Assembly (NCBI GenBank): GCA_001778355.1
Contig: MFGS01000010.1
Coordinates: forward strand, 14,369-25,703
DNA from: Candidatus Firestonebacteria bacterium RIFOXYA2_FULL_40_8
GTDB lineage: Bacteria; Oederibacteriota; D2-FULL-39-29
Length of the DNA: 11,335 bases
Reading direction: 5' to 3'
The first letter of the stretch is position 1, and each line of letters begins with the position of its first letter. A program made the position numbers and the translations under genes. Of this stretch, positions 1 to 7,042 are shown in pieces. The notes beneath the pieces are model-generated. The model made no database searches. It had not been told where the DNA came from and saw only the letters and a list, made by a program, of their open reading frames with translations.

Positions 1-71
1 GTGCTTTTGGAACTTTGAGCAAAAATACACCCTGTAAAAAATATTAAAGCAAGCAGCAGTTTAAAGTGCAT
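1..71 (-). CDS. Start of an exported protein of unknown function (3' end beyond window)
   Basis: A minus-strand reading frame opens with ATG at 71-69, overlapping the nuoN stop codon (63-61) in another frame, and is still open at the window edge. It has AGGA at 79-82, seven bases upstream, a good ribosome binding site. The 23 visible residues begin MHFKLLLALIFFTGCIFAQS: a short basic start, a hydrophobic core and a likely signal peptidase I site after IFA. FTGC could be read as a weak lipobox, but its -3 residue is Phe, so a lipoprotein is less likely. The overlap suggests co-transcription and translational coupling with the nuo genes. The function cannot be told from so little sequence. A secreted protein is not a usual complex I subunit. 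Confidence 0.7.
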   Translation of the reverse strand, partial: MHFKLLLALIFFTGCIFAQSSKS

Positions 72-1536
72 GAAAGGGTCCTATGAGCAGTTTAACTGTC
101 CGGACCGCAAGGATCAGGAATTGTTCCGGCAGGATACAAATACAAAGTATCATAAATAACGAGCTGTAAATTATAATACTTAGAGGCACTGATAATTTCA
201 GCGGCTCCGTTATCTTAGCTTCTTTGGCAAAATACATATAGTAAGCGATCCTGGCGTAAAAATAAAGGGCAATAACGCTGTTAAGTACGCCTATTACCGC
301 AAGCCAGATATAATGCGCATCCAGAGCAGCGTACAGCACCATTAGTTTTCCAAAAAAACCGGCTGTAGGCGGAACACCCGCCAAGGAAAGAAGAAAAATG
401 AAAAACACAAAAGCAAGCGCGGGACTGGCTACCGAAAGTCCGGCATAATCCCTGATATCATCGCTTCCTGTTTTATTATATATAGCAACCGCGAAAGCAA
501 ACGCGCCCATATTCGTAAAGAGATAAGCCAGGGTGTAGATCAGAACCGACTCAACGCCGAGAATGCCGTAAGCAACAAACCCCATCATTATATAGCCGAC
601 ATGAGCGATACCCGAGTAAGCCAGAAGACGTTTTACATTGTTTTGCGTGATCGCAACGAGGTTGCCTACCGTCATCGTGAGGGCGGCAAGTATAGCCAGT
701 ATCAGATTTACATTAGCGTTTTCAGGGAGAATTGCGATAAAGGTACGGACCAGAACTGCAACTCCCGCGGTCTTTGAGGCCACGGAAAGAAAAGCCGTCA
801 CCGGAGTAGGCGCGCCTTCATAAGCATCCGGAGCCCACATATGAAAAGGCACCATAGCTATTTTAAAGCCAAAACCCACAAGCATTATAATAAGTCCTGT
901 AATAAAAAGCGGTCCGGCACCGTTAATAACCAGATATTTTTGAATGGAAGGAAATGTGCTTGCGCCTGTAATACCGACCAGGAAAGAAGCCCCGTAAACA
1001 AAGACGGCCGAAGAAAAAGCGCCAAGCAGAAAATACTTCACTGCGCCTTCCCCGCTCTTCATATCTTTACGGAGAAAACCCACAAGAACAAAGAAAGTGA
1101 TACTTACAAATTCAATGCTCAAAAAGAGCATTAGGAGGTCTGAAGCTCCGGCCATCAGCATCATGCCGAGTGTAACAAGCACCACTAAAGAAGTGTACTC
1201 ACCTATTTTATTATCTTCCAGCGGTTTGTAATCCCTGCTCATCATGAGCATAAAGACGGCGGAAATGAGTATTATTATTTTAAAGAATCCCGCGAAAGGA
1301 TCCACGATTATTGCGTTGTAAAAATAATACGCGCCCTGCTGATAAAAGTTCCCGTAGGTTAAAAGCATTGCAAAAACCAGTCCCAAGGCCGCGATATCAA
1401 GGATACGCCTCTTGGACTTTAAAGGAAGAATGATATCTGCCGCGATCACCAGGAACGCGAGGCATAAGACAAACACTTCAGGGGCCAGAGCATAAAGACC
1501 CTGCAGCATTTCAATAGGTAAAAATCCCTGCATCAT
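61..1536 (-). CDS. nuoN: NADH-quinone oxidoreductase subunit N (NuoN)
   Basis: Antiporter-like membrane subunit of respiratory complex I, one of the three proton-channel proteins of the membrane arm. The 491 residues (E. coli NuoN is about 485) are almost entirely hydrophobic helices. Conserved channel residues are visible: the Glu of SIEFVSI (E142), the Lys of GFKIAMVPFHMWAPDAYEG (K225), the Lys of SVASKTAG (K255) and the Lys of GFFGKLMVLY (K397). The APDAYEGAPTPV segment after K225 is typical of NuoN rather than NuoL or NuoM. The start ATG at 1536 overlaps the nuoM stop by 4 nt (ATGA), with GGAG seven bases upstream; a second ATG follows immediately, so the start is uncertain by one codon. 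It is the last subunit gene of the J-K-L-M-N set. An Mrp antiporter or hydrogenase subunit is the alternative, made unlikely by the gene order. Confidence 0.96.
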   Translation of the reverse strand: MMQGFLPIEMLQGLYALAPEVFVLCLAFLVIAADIILPLKSKRRILDIAALGLVFAMLLTYGNFYQQGAYYFYNAIIVDPFAGFFKIIILISAVFMLMMSRDYKPLEDNKIGEYTSLVVLVTLGMMLMAGASDLLMLFLSIEFVSITFFVLVGFLRKDMKSGEGAVKYFLLGAFSSAVFVYGASFLVGITGASTFPSIQKYLVINGAGPLFITGLIIMLVGFGFKIAMVPFHMWAPDAYEGAPTPVTAFLSVASKTAGVAVLVRTFIAILPENANVNLILAILAALTMTVGNLVAITQNNVKRLLAYSGIAHVGYIMMGFVAYGILGVESVLIYTLAYLFTNMGAFAFAVAIYNKTGSDDIRDYAGLSVASPALAFVFFIFLLSLAGVPPTAGFFGKLMVLYAALDAHYIWLAVIGVLNSVIALYFYARIAYYMYFAKEAKITEPLKLSVPLSIIIYSSLFMILCICILPEQFLILAVRTVKLLIGPFHAL

Positions 1537-3038
1537 ATTTTCACTCCAAGAAGCATAACAAGAGCATCCACACTCTTAACAGATATACCTGAAGCTATTA
1601 CCGGCAGGATTCCAAGGAGGACCATAAGAACTATCAAAGGAACTATCGACACATACTCTCTTGCCGTCATATCGGGCAGGTCTTTCCATTTCGGATTTAA
1701 CGGGCCCATAAATACTTTCTGGATCATAATAAGGAAGTAAGCCGCGGTAATAACCAGACCGGCAATGGAAAGCCCGGTGAAGATGCGGAATACGTTGGTA
1801 TTGATCGTGGAGCTGAACGCGCCTGAGAAACACATAAATTCAGAAACAAAACCGGCAAGGCCCGGAAGACCGAGAGAGCCGAGACAGGTAAGTATCATAA
1901 TGGCAGAATATACAGGCATCTTATTCATAAGCCCGCCAAAGCCTTCTATATCACGGGTGTGCGCGCGGTCGTAAATAACGCCGACCAGAAAGAAGAGTGC
2001 TCCGGTTATAATACCGTGCGTGACCATCTGCAGAATAGCGCCGTTTAAACCTACGGTCGACATTGCCGCAATACCAAGCAAACAGTACCCCATGTGATTT
2101 ACCGAGGAATAGGCGATCATCTTCTTCAGGTCTTTCTGCGCCATGGCGACAAAAGCACCGTAAACTATATTTATGAACGCAAGTATTAAAAGCGGTATGG
2201 CAAAATACTTTGCCGCTTCGGGAAGGATTGTGTAACTGATACGGAGCAAGCCGTACGTTCCCATCTTCAGCAGTACACCCGCAAGTATTACGGAGACCGC
2301 AGTCGGAGCTTCCACGTGCGCGTCAGGTAACCATGTATGGAACGGAAAAATCGGGACTTTGACCGCAAAACCCAGAAAAAGCGCGGCGTAAACAAGGTAT
2401 TGATGCCAGCCGGGCATAAGACCGTGACTTTTTGATAACTCAATAATGTCAAACGTATGCGTTGGATTGGCTGCGGTTATCGGACTTGTAAGATAAAGCG
2501 CCAGTATTCCAAGAAGCATTACTACAGAACCGAATAACGTATAAAGGAAGAACTTGATAGCGGCATACTCTTTTCTCGGACCGCCCCAGATACCGATAAG
2601 AAAATACATCGGAACCAGAGTGAGTTCCCAGAATATATAGAACAGGAAAAAATCCAGCGCGACAAAAACACCTATCATCCCCGCTTCAAGAAGAAGGAAG
2701 AAGAAGAAATACTCTTTCACCCTTTCTTTTATATTAAAGGAATACACCGCGGCAAGGAACGAGAGAAACGGCGTAAGTACCAGCATCGCCATCGATAAGC
2801 CGTCCAGACCCATAAAATAAGAAATACCAAAAGAAGGTATCCACGCAGCTCTTTCCACGAACTGGAGGTCAGCCGTGTTTCTATTAAAGGTAAAGAACAC
2901 ATAGAACCCGAGCACCATGGTCAGGAACGTAACCACAGCTGAGGTCCAGCGGACCAGATTATCCTTTCCCTTAGGCGCAAATAATATTAATATAGCGCCC
3001 AGGAGCGGCAAGAATGTAATTAACGTTAAAATCGGCAT
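1533..3038 (-). CDS. nuoM: NADH-quinone oxidoreductase subunit M (NuoM)
   Basis: Second antiporter-like proton-pumping subunit of complex I. It has 501 residues, close to the family norm (E. coli about 509). The channel residues are all present: Glu in FWELTLVPMYFLIG (E138), Lys in FAVKVPIFPFHTWLPDAH (K227), Lys in GVLLKMGTYGL (K258) and Glu in GFVSEFM (E400). A Glu at the last position, where NuoL and NuoN carry Lys, is the NuoM signature. The start at 3038 has GGAGG nine bases upstream. Unlike the other junctions in this cluster it does not touch its upstream neighbour nuoL: a 64-nt repeat-bearing spacer lies between, so it probably initiates independently. Its TGA stop overlaps the nuoN start. 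Confidence 0.97.
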   Translation of the reverse strand: MPILTLITFLPLLGAILILFAPKGKDNLVRWTSAVVTFLTMVLGFYVFFTFNRNTADLQFVERAAWIPSFGISYFMGLDGLSMAMLVLTPFLSFLAAVYSFNIKERVKEYFFFFLLLEAGMIGVFVALDFFLFYIFWELTLVPMYFLIGIWGGPRKEYAAIKFFLYTLFGSVVMLLGILALYLTSPITAANPTHTFDIIELSKSHGLMPGWHQYLVYAALFLGFAVKVPIFPFHTWLPDAHVEAPTAVSVILAGVLLKMGTYGLLRISYTILPEAAKYFAIPLLILAFINIVYGAFVAMAQKDLKKMIAYSSVNHMGYCLLGIAAMSTVGLNGAILQMVTHGIITGALFFLVGVIYDRAHTRDIEGFGGLMNKMPVYSAIMILTCLGSLGLPGLAGFVSEFMCFSGAFSSTINTNVFRIFTGLSIAGLVITAAYFLIMIQKVFMGPLNPKWKDLPDMTAREYVSIVPLIVLMVLLGILPVIASGISVKSVDALVMLLGVKI

Positions 3039-3064
3039 ACTTTACTACCTCCATTAAAGCAAAT

Positions 3065-3092
3065 TACTAATTACTAATAGCTAATGACTAAT
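3065..3092 (-). repeat. Four tandem heptamers between nuoL and nuoM
   Basis: Read on the minus strand, four head-to-tail copies of a heptamer lie in the spacer: ATTAGTC, ATTAGCT, ATTAGTA, ATTAGTA. A fifth, degraded copy (ATTTGCT) may follow at 3058-3064. Every unit contains the stop codon TAG, and a unit length of seven shifts the frame by one each time, so stops occur in all three frames. The spacer is otherwise AT-rich and shows no clear promoter or hairpin. The role is unknown: it may be simple sequence slippage, a translational insulator between nuoL and nuoM, or a protein-binding site. Confidence 0.8.
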
Positions 3093-3102
3093 TATTATTA
3101 TA

Positions 3103-5064
3103 TTATCTGAATATTATCCGGATCAATACAATAATGAAGAGTCCTGAGACAGCAATTAGTATATAATTTTGAACAAGTCCGGTCTGCAATTGTTTTAAAA
3201 GTTCGCCGCCCTTATTTGCTATCCAGCCGGCACCGTTAACCGCGCCGTCGACTATTACCTTATCAAAAAGATTCTGCAGTTTACTCATAAGTACCGTCAT
3301 AAAGCCGGAGCCGTTGACCGCTCCATCCACAACTTTCTGGTCAAATTTGAAGAGGAAATTACCCAACCCCTTCGCGGGTTTAATAAATATTATTTCGTAA
3401 AGCTCATCAATATAATATCTGTTGCTCAGAAGTTTATGCACCGGCGCCAGCTTAAGAGCCAGATATTCCGGAGATACCTTCTTCAGGTAATACATGAAGA
3501 ACGCAAGTGTGATACCGAGAACGGCAGCCGTAATGGACATGTTCCTTACAAAATGAGAACCCGCTTCCGCTCCGCCCTCACCCGCTCCCTCTGCGCCGAA
3601 ATACACAAGCTTTTCAAAAGAATGACCCATCACAAACAATCCGCCGGCGACAATAGAAAGCACAGCGAGAACCATCAGTGGCACCGTCATTGTTTTTGGT
3701 GATTCGTGCGCATGAATCTCAGTGCGCGGCTTTCCTGTAAAAGTCATGAAGAATAACCTGAACATATAAAATGCCGTCATAAAGGCAGTAACCGTGCCTA
3801 TCCAGTATATAAACAAATTTCCGCTGTTGTACGCCGCTGAAAGAACTTCTTCTTTTGAGAAATATCCCGAGAAACCCGGGACCCCTGATATAGACAAACA
3901 AGCAATCAGGAAAGTCACCATAGTTATCTTCATCTTTTTCCCGAGTCCGCCCATCTCTCTTATATCCTGTGTGCCTGAACCGTGAATTACCGAACCGGCA
4001 CCGAGGAACAAAAGGGCTTTAAAGAAAGCATGCGTCGTGAGGTGGAACATTCCCGCGGTATAACCTCCGACACCAAGCGCCATTACCATGTACCCGAGCT
4101 GGCTTACGGTCGAGAAGGCAAGAACTCTTTTAATATCATACGCAACCAGCGCCATTGAAGCGGCAAAGATCGCGGTAAATGCACCGGTATAAGCAACAAC
4201 GCTCATTGCAATAGGCGCTTCGACATAAATGAAGAAAGTCCTCGCCACCAGATATACACCGGCGGCAACCATGGTAGCGGCGTGGATTAAAGCTGAAACG
4301 GGTGTCGGACCTTCCATCGCATCGGGAAGCCAGACGTGCAAAGGAAATTGGGCCGATTTACCGACCGCACCGCAGAATATCAGAATCCCGATGAGGTTAA
4401 GCATACCGACAGACACGCTACCGGAAGCAAGACGCGCTATTACGAGCTGCCCCAGTTCTGTAAAATTAAACGTGCCGAAAACGGTGAACAGAAGCAGGAG
4501 ACCGGCGAAGAAACCGAGATCACCGACCTTTGTCGTAATAAAAGCCTTTTTACCCGCATCGGAAGCGCTCTTCTTTTCGTACCAGAATCCTATCAAGAGA
4601 TACGAGAAGAGACCTACAAGTTCCCAACTGATAAATAGGAGAAGAAAGTTATTCGCAAGTACCAGGCCGAGCATAGCAACGGTGAACATTGATAGGTACG
4701 CGTAAAACCTTGAGTACCTCGGATCCCCGTGCATGTAGCCGATGGAGTAGAGTTTTACCAGAAGACTTACAGTGGTAACAACCACAAGCATTACGGCAGT
4801 CAGTCCGTCCAGCATTATACCAAGCTTTACGCCGGTACTTCCGAAATTAAGCCATTCAAAAGTATATTCCACTGTTTTTTCGACGCCCGCTATCAGACCA
4901 AAGAAGAGATACAAAGATATGACGAAAGATACCGAAATAGCCGTGAGGGAAACATAAGCGGCTTTGGTCCCGATTTTTTTTCCGAAGAAAATATTTATTA
5001 CAAACGCCAAAAGCGGCAGGAGCGGAATAAGTATTAATAAGGGAAGCTTCATATTCTCTACCAT
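3103..5064 (-). CDS. nuoL: NADH-quinone oxidoreductase subunit L (NuoL)
   Basis: Distal antiporter-like subunit of complex I; its C-terminal lateral helix normally runs along NuoM and NuoN. The 653 residues are slightly longer than E. coli NuoL (613). Visible channel residues: Glu in SWELVGLFSYLLIGFW (E148), Lys in GKSAQFPLHVWLPDAMEG (K236), His in ALIHAATMVAAG (H261), His/Lys in THAFFKALLF (H345, K349) and Lys in GYFSKEEVL (K404). The tail (about 540-653) includes the lateral-helix region and a hydrophobic last helix, and carries a repeated V-D-G-A-V-N-G motif. The ATG at 5064 overlaps nuoK by 7 nt. An internal ATG at 5052 (residue 5, just before KLPLLILIPL) is an equally plausible start, since neither has a strong ribosome binding site. 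Confidence 0.97.
   Translation of the reverse strand: MVENMKLPLLILIPLLPLLAFVINIFFGKKIGTKAAYVSLTAISVSFVISLYLFFGLIAGVEKTVEYTFEWLNFGSTGVKLGIMLDGLTAVMLVVVTTVSLLVKLYSIGYMHGDPRYSRFYAYLSMFTVAMLGLVLANNFLLLFISWELVGLFSYLLIGFWYEKKSASDAGKKAFITTKVGDLGFFAGLLLLFTVFGTFNFTELGQLVIARLASGSVSVGMLNLIGILIFCGAVGKSAQFPLHVWLPDAMEGPTPVSALIHAATMVAAGVYLVARTFFIYVEAPIAMSVVAYTGAFTAIFAASMALVAYDIKRVLAFSTVSQLGYMVMALGVGGYTAGMFHLTTHAFFKALLFLGAGSVIHGSGTQDIREMGGLGKKMKITMVTFLIACLSISGVPGFSGYFSKEEVLSAAYNSGNLFIYWIGTVTAFMTAFYMFRLFFMTFTGKPRTEIHAHESPKTMTVPLMVLAVLSIVAGGLFVMGHSFEKLVYFGAEGAGEGGAEAGSHFVRNMSITAAVLGITLAFFMYYLKKVSPEYLALKLAPVHKLLSNRYYIDELYEIIFIKPAKGLGNFLFKFDQKVVDGAVNGSGFMTVLMSKLQNLFDKVIVDGAVNGAGWIANKGGELLKQLQTGLVQNYILIAVSGLFIIVLIRIIFR
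3223..3345 (-). repeat. Duplicated VDGAVNG motif in the NuoL tail
   Basis: Within the NuoL C-terminus, residues 574-588 (FDQKVVDGAVNGSGF) recur at 600-614 (FDKVIVDGAVNGAGW), 26 residues apart, with 10 of 15 positions identical. At DNA level the copies differ at many synonymous positions, so this is an old duplication rather than a recent one. One copy of a V-D-G-x-V-N-G motif is what I recall for many NuoL tails; two copies add length to the segment leading into the QTGLVQNYIL end helix. Confidence 0.8.
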
Positions 5065-5372
5065 TTTAGCAGGTCCATTTTTTCAACGTACACCGACTTA
5101 AGCTTTCTATAAATAGAAAGTATAAGCGCAAGTCCCACGGCCGTCTCTGCCGCAGCAAGAGTGATAATAAATATCGGGAAAATTATTCCGATAGAAGCTT
5201 CCAGGTGCAGGAATTTATTGAACGCAACCAGATTGATATTTGCGGAGTTGAACATTATCTCTATTGACATAAGAATACCGATGGCATTCCTTCTGGTTAA
5301 AACACCGTAAATGCCGATGAGAAAAAGAACCAGGCTGACTATTAGTATTGTGTAGAAATATAAGTTATTCAT
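5058..5372 (-). CDS. nuoK: NADH-quinone oxidoreductase subunit K (NuoK)
   Basis: Small three-helix membrane subunit of complex I that forms part of the proton channel between NuoN and the NuoH/A/J region. Its 104 residues are close to the family length (about 100). The two conserved membrane glutamates are present: E38 in LMSIEIMFNSANINLVAF and E76 in TLAAAETAVGLALILSIYR, matching E36 and E72 of E. coli NuoK. The start ATG at 5372 lies inside the end of nuoJ (8-nt overlap), and its stop overlaps the nuoL start, so it is translationally coupled on both sides. The final residues (about 94-104) are polar and cytoplasmic. Confidence 0.97.
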   Translation of the reverse strand: MNNLYFYTILIVSLVLFLIGIYGVLTRRNAIGILMSIEIMFNSANINLVAFNKFLHLEASIGIIFPIFIITLAAAETAVGLALILSIYRKLKSVYVEKMDLLKW

Positions 5373-5892
5373 CTTTTTTACCTACGATCGCCATGGCTCC
5401 TATTAAAGCGGCAAGCAAAACTACTGACGCTACTTCAAACGGAAGCACATAAACCGTTAGGAGTAGCCGTCCCACATCACGGGTAACGCCCCCCTGTAGA
5501 ACTGATTTTTCAAAACCTTGTAGTCCGGAGGTTAAAATAACGTAGGAAAGCATTATAAATAAGAGACCGCATACGAACATCGCCATAAATTTCTGTTCGT
5601 TTGTCTGCTGTAAAAGGTGGCTTTGCACTCTGGCAGTAAGCATTACCGCAAAGAGAATAAGAACAATAACTCCGCCTACATATAGAAGTATCTGGACAAT
5701 CCCGAGGAAATCCGCATCAAAGATGAAGAACATTGCGGCGACAGAAAGCAGGAAAACCGCTAAAAATAACGCAGCATGCATTACACTTTTGACCGATACG
5801 ACTAAGAACGCGGCAGCAATTGCAATTACCGCAAATACCAGGAATATCAAATATGTCACCGGAACCTTGCTGATAATAGACAACAAATCCAT
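5365..5892 (-). CDS. nuoJ: NADH-quinone oxidoreductase subunit J (NuoJ)
   Basis: Membrane subunit of complex I next to NuoK, with five predicted helices; 175 residues (E. coli 184). The family hallmark is GIVQILLYVGGVIVLILFAV (about 64-83), the third helix whose Tyr (Y71 here) sits near the pi-bulge linked to coupling between quinone reduction and proton transfer. The end, LPFEVASVVLLAALIGAMAIVGKK (given here by its span, 150-173), is also typical. The ATG at 5892 has AAGGAG five bases upstream. This is the first gene of the cluster: upstream lies the stop of an outer-membrane protein gene 157 bases away, not nuoI or nuoH, so the other complex I subunits must be encoded elsewhere. Confidence 0.96.
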   Translation of the reverse strand: MDLLSIISKVPVTYLIFLVFAVIAIAAAFLVVSVKSVMHAALFLAVFLLSVAAMFFIFDADFLGIVQILLYVGGVIVLILFAVMLTARVQSHLLQQTNEQKFMAMFVCGLLFIMLSYVILTSGLQGFEKSVLQGGVTRDVGRLLLTVYVLPFEVASVVLLAALIGAMAIVGKKDE

Positions 5893-5903
5893 GCTTACTC
5901 CTT

Positions 5904-5942
5904 AAAAAAACAAGAAACGGCTTCAAAAAGCAAACCGCCGTT
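5904..5942 (-). terminator. Terminator-like hairpin in the nuoJ leader
   Basis: On the minus strand AACGGC (5942-5937) pairs with GCCGTT (5921-5916) around a 15-base loop, followed after five bases by a run of seven T (5910-5904) and then the nuoJ ribosome binding site. This has the shape of an intrinsic terminator, though the 6-bp stem is modest and the loop large. Because it lies after the likely nuo promoter, it could act as an attenuator of nuo transcription, or end read-through from the upstream operon. Confidence 0.45.
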
Positions 5943-5951
5943 ATTCAAAGA

Positions 5952-5981
5952 ATTATATCATTTTTAGAGGTATTTTTTCAA
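5952..5981 (-). promoter_or_regulatory. Predicted sigma70-type promoter for nuoJKLMN
   Basis: Minus strand: TTGAAA (5981-5976, five of six matches to the -35 consensus), an 18-base spacer, and TATAAT (5957-5952, perfect -10). The spacer ends in TGA, giving an extended -10 (TGn). The start of transcription would fall near 5945, leaving a leader of about 50 nt containing the hairpin at 5916-5942. It supports nuoJ-nuoN as a transcription unit separate from the upstream outer-membrane operon. Confidence 0.7.
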
Positions 5982-6049
5982 GGGAATATTAAACGGAAAA
6001 CTATTGCTTTATATGACGTTATCAGGGATTCTGCCGATTTTTTTCAGTT

Positions 6050-7042
6050 CTAGAAGCCCACAGTCAGAGACGGGTAATGTAAAAGTCCAAAAGAAGAAAA
6101 GATAACAGAATAATCAATTTTCAGATTATCAACAACGTACCCGAGGCCTAAAGACACATTCATGTCAGTCCCTTTGAGGGCAACACCCGCGCGGGCATTC
6201 AAATCTTCCATTATCAAATAATCCGCGCCAAACGCGCCTGAAAAGTCCCCTGCCAGAGGTTTTTCCACATCTAATGCCAGGATAAGATCTTTACCCTGAA
6301 ATCTACCGCCGCTCTTGCCTTTTGTCTGATTTTTTCCGGAGGATTTTTTAAAGTTTTTCGGCGCATTGCCGACAGCTTTTGCTTTAGATTTTTCGGGTTG
6401 ATTTACCGTGAGAAGATAAGCCAGCCCCGCTCTAATCGTCATCGGAGCAGGATCACTTACTTCATTTAAAACCGCGCCAAAATTCTTTGCAACTATACCA
6501 AAGCTGAGATCCTTATCAAACAGGTAAAGTATCCCGAGATCAAAAACAACCGCGCTTTGAAAAAAATCATCCAGAGAAAGGTACGTATACTTTGCATTTA
6601 CACCGACGGAAAGTTCCGGCATGCCCTTAGGCAAAGGAGTAAGCGCGAAGGAGAAAGTTGTAGCCGAAGAGTAAACAAGAATACTGCCGAGCGGATATCT
6701 GACACTGTCCATCTTGTCAAAAGTATTCCATAAAAACACCGTATTAACACCAAGGACCATATTTTTAACCGGCAGAGCCGCAGCCACATACTCGCAGCGC
6801 GTATCGATAATATATTCAGAGTGCATAAGTGAAAGCTCCATCGCTTCCACCTGTACCAGTCCCGCGGGATTGTAATAAATTGCGTCCACATTATTTGCAA
6901 GACCGGTAAAAGCTCCGCCCATACCTATAGGTCTGGCTCCGACATCTACTCTTAAAACTTCATTCCCGGAACTACCCGCACCGGCATAAACAAACGCAGT
7001 AAAAGCAAGGAGCAGAAGTATTTTAATATTTTGTTTTCTCAT
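6050..7042 (-). CDS. PorV/PorQ-family (UPF0164-like) outer-membrane beta-barrel protein
   Basis: Predicted 330-residue outer-membrane protein. Residues 1-20 form a signal peptide (cleavage likely after VYA). Residues 34-62 hold the family signature VGARPIGMGGAFTGLANNVD followed by AIYYNPAGL. The rest alternates like beta strands and ends in Phe (SLTVGF), as outer-membrane barrels do. PorV in Bacteroidetes carries type IX secretion substrates from translocon to attachment complex; the wider family, related to FadL-type barrels, also includes proteins of unknown role, so that function is inferred. Its ATG overlaps the stop of the upstream peptidase gene by 4 nt (ATGA), so the two are translationally coupled, and that neighbour has a type IX-style C-terminal domain. 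Odd point: a basic insert at 214-250 with ten Lys and one Arg, between two barrel strands. Confidence 0.85.
   Translation of the reverse strand: MRKQNIKILLLLAFTAFVYAGAGSSGNEVLRVDVGARPIGMGGAFTGLANNVDAIYYNPAGLVQVEAMELSLMHSEYIIDTRCEYVAAALPVKNMVLGVNTVFLWNTFDKMDSVRYPLGSILVYSSATTFSFALTPLPKGMPELSVGVNAKYTYLSLDDFFQSAVVFDLGILYLFDKDLSFGIVAKNFGAVLNEVSDPAPMTIRAGLAYLLTVNQPEKSKAKAVGNAPKNFKKSSGKNQTKGKSGGRFQGKDLILALDVEKPLAGDFSGAFGADYLIMEDLNARAGVALKGTDMNVSLGLGYVVDNLKIDYSVIFSSFGLLHYPSLTVGF

Noticed and set aside
4229..4705. 158-codon open frame on the plus strand
   Set aside because: It lies wholly inside nuoL, has an unconvincing composition, and the opposite frame shows every NuoL active-site motif; it is a shadow.
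61..5064. Mrp-type antiporter or hydrogenase membrane subunits instead of NuoL/M/N
   Set aside because: The order J-K-L-M-N, the NuoK glutamate pair, the NuoM-specific Glu and the NuoJ helix motif all fit complex I.
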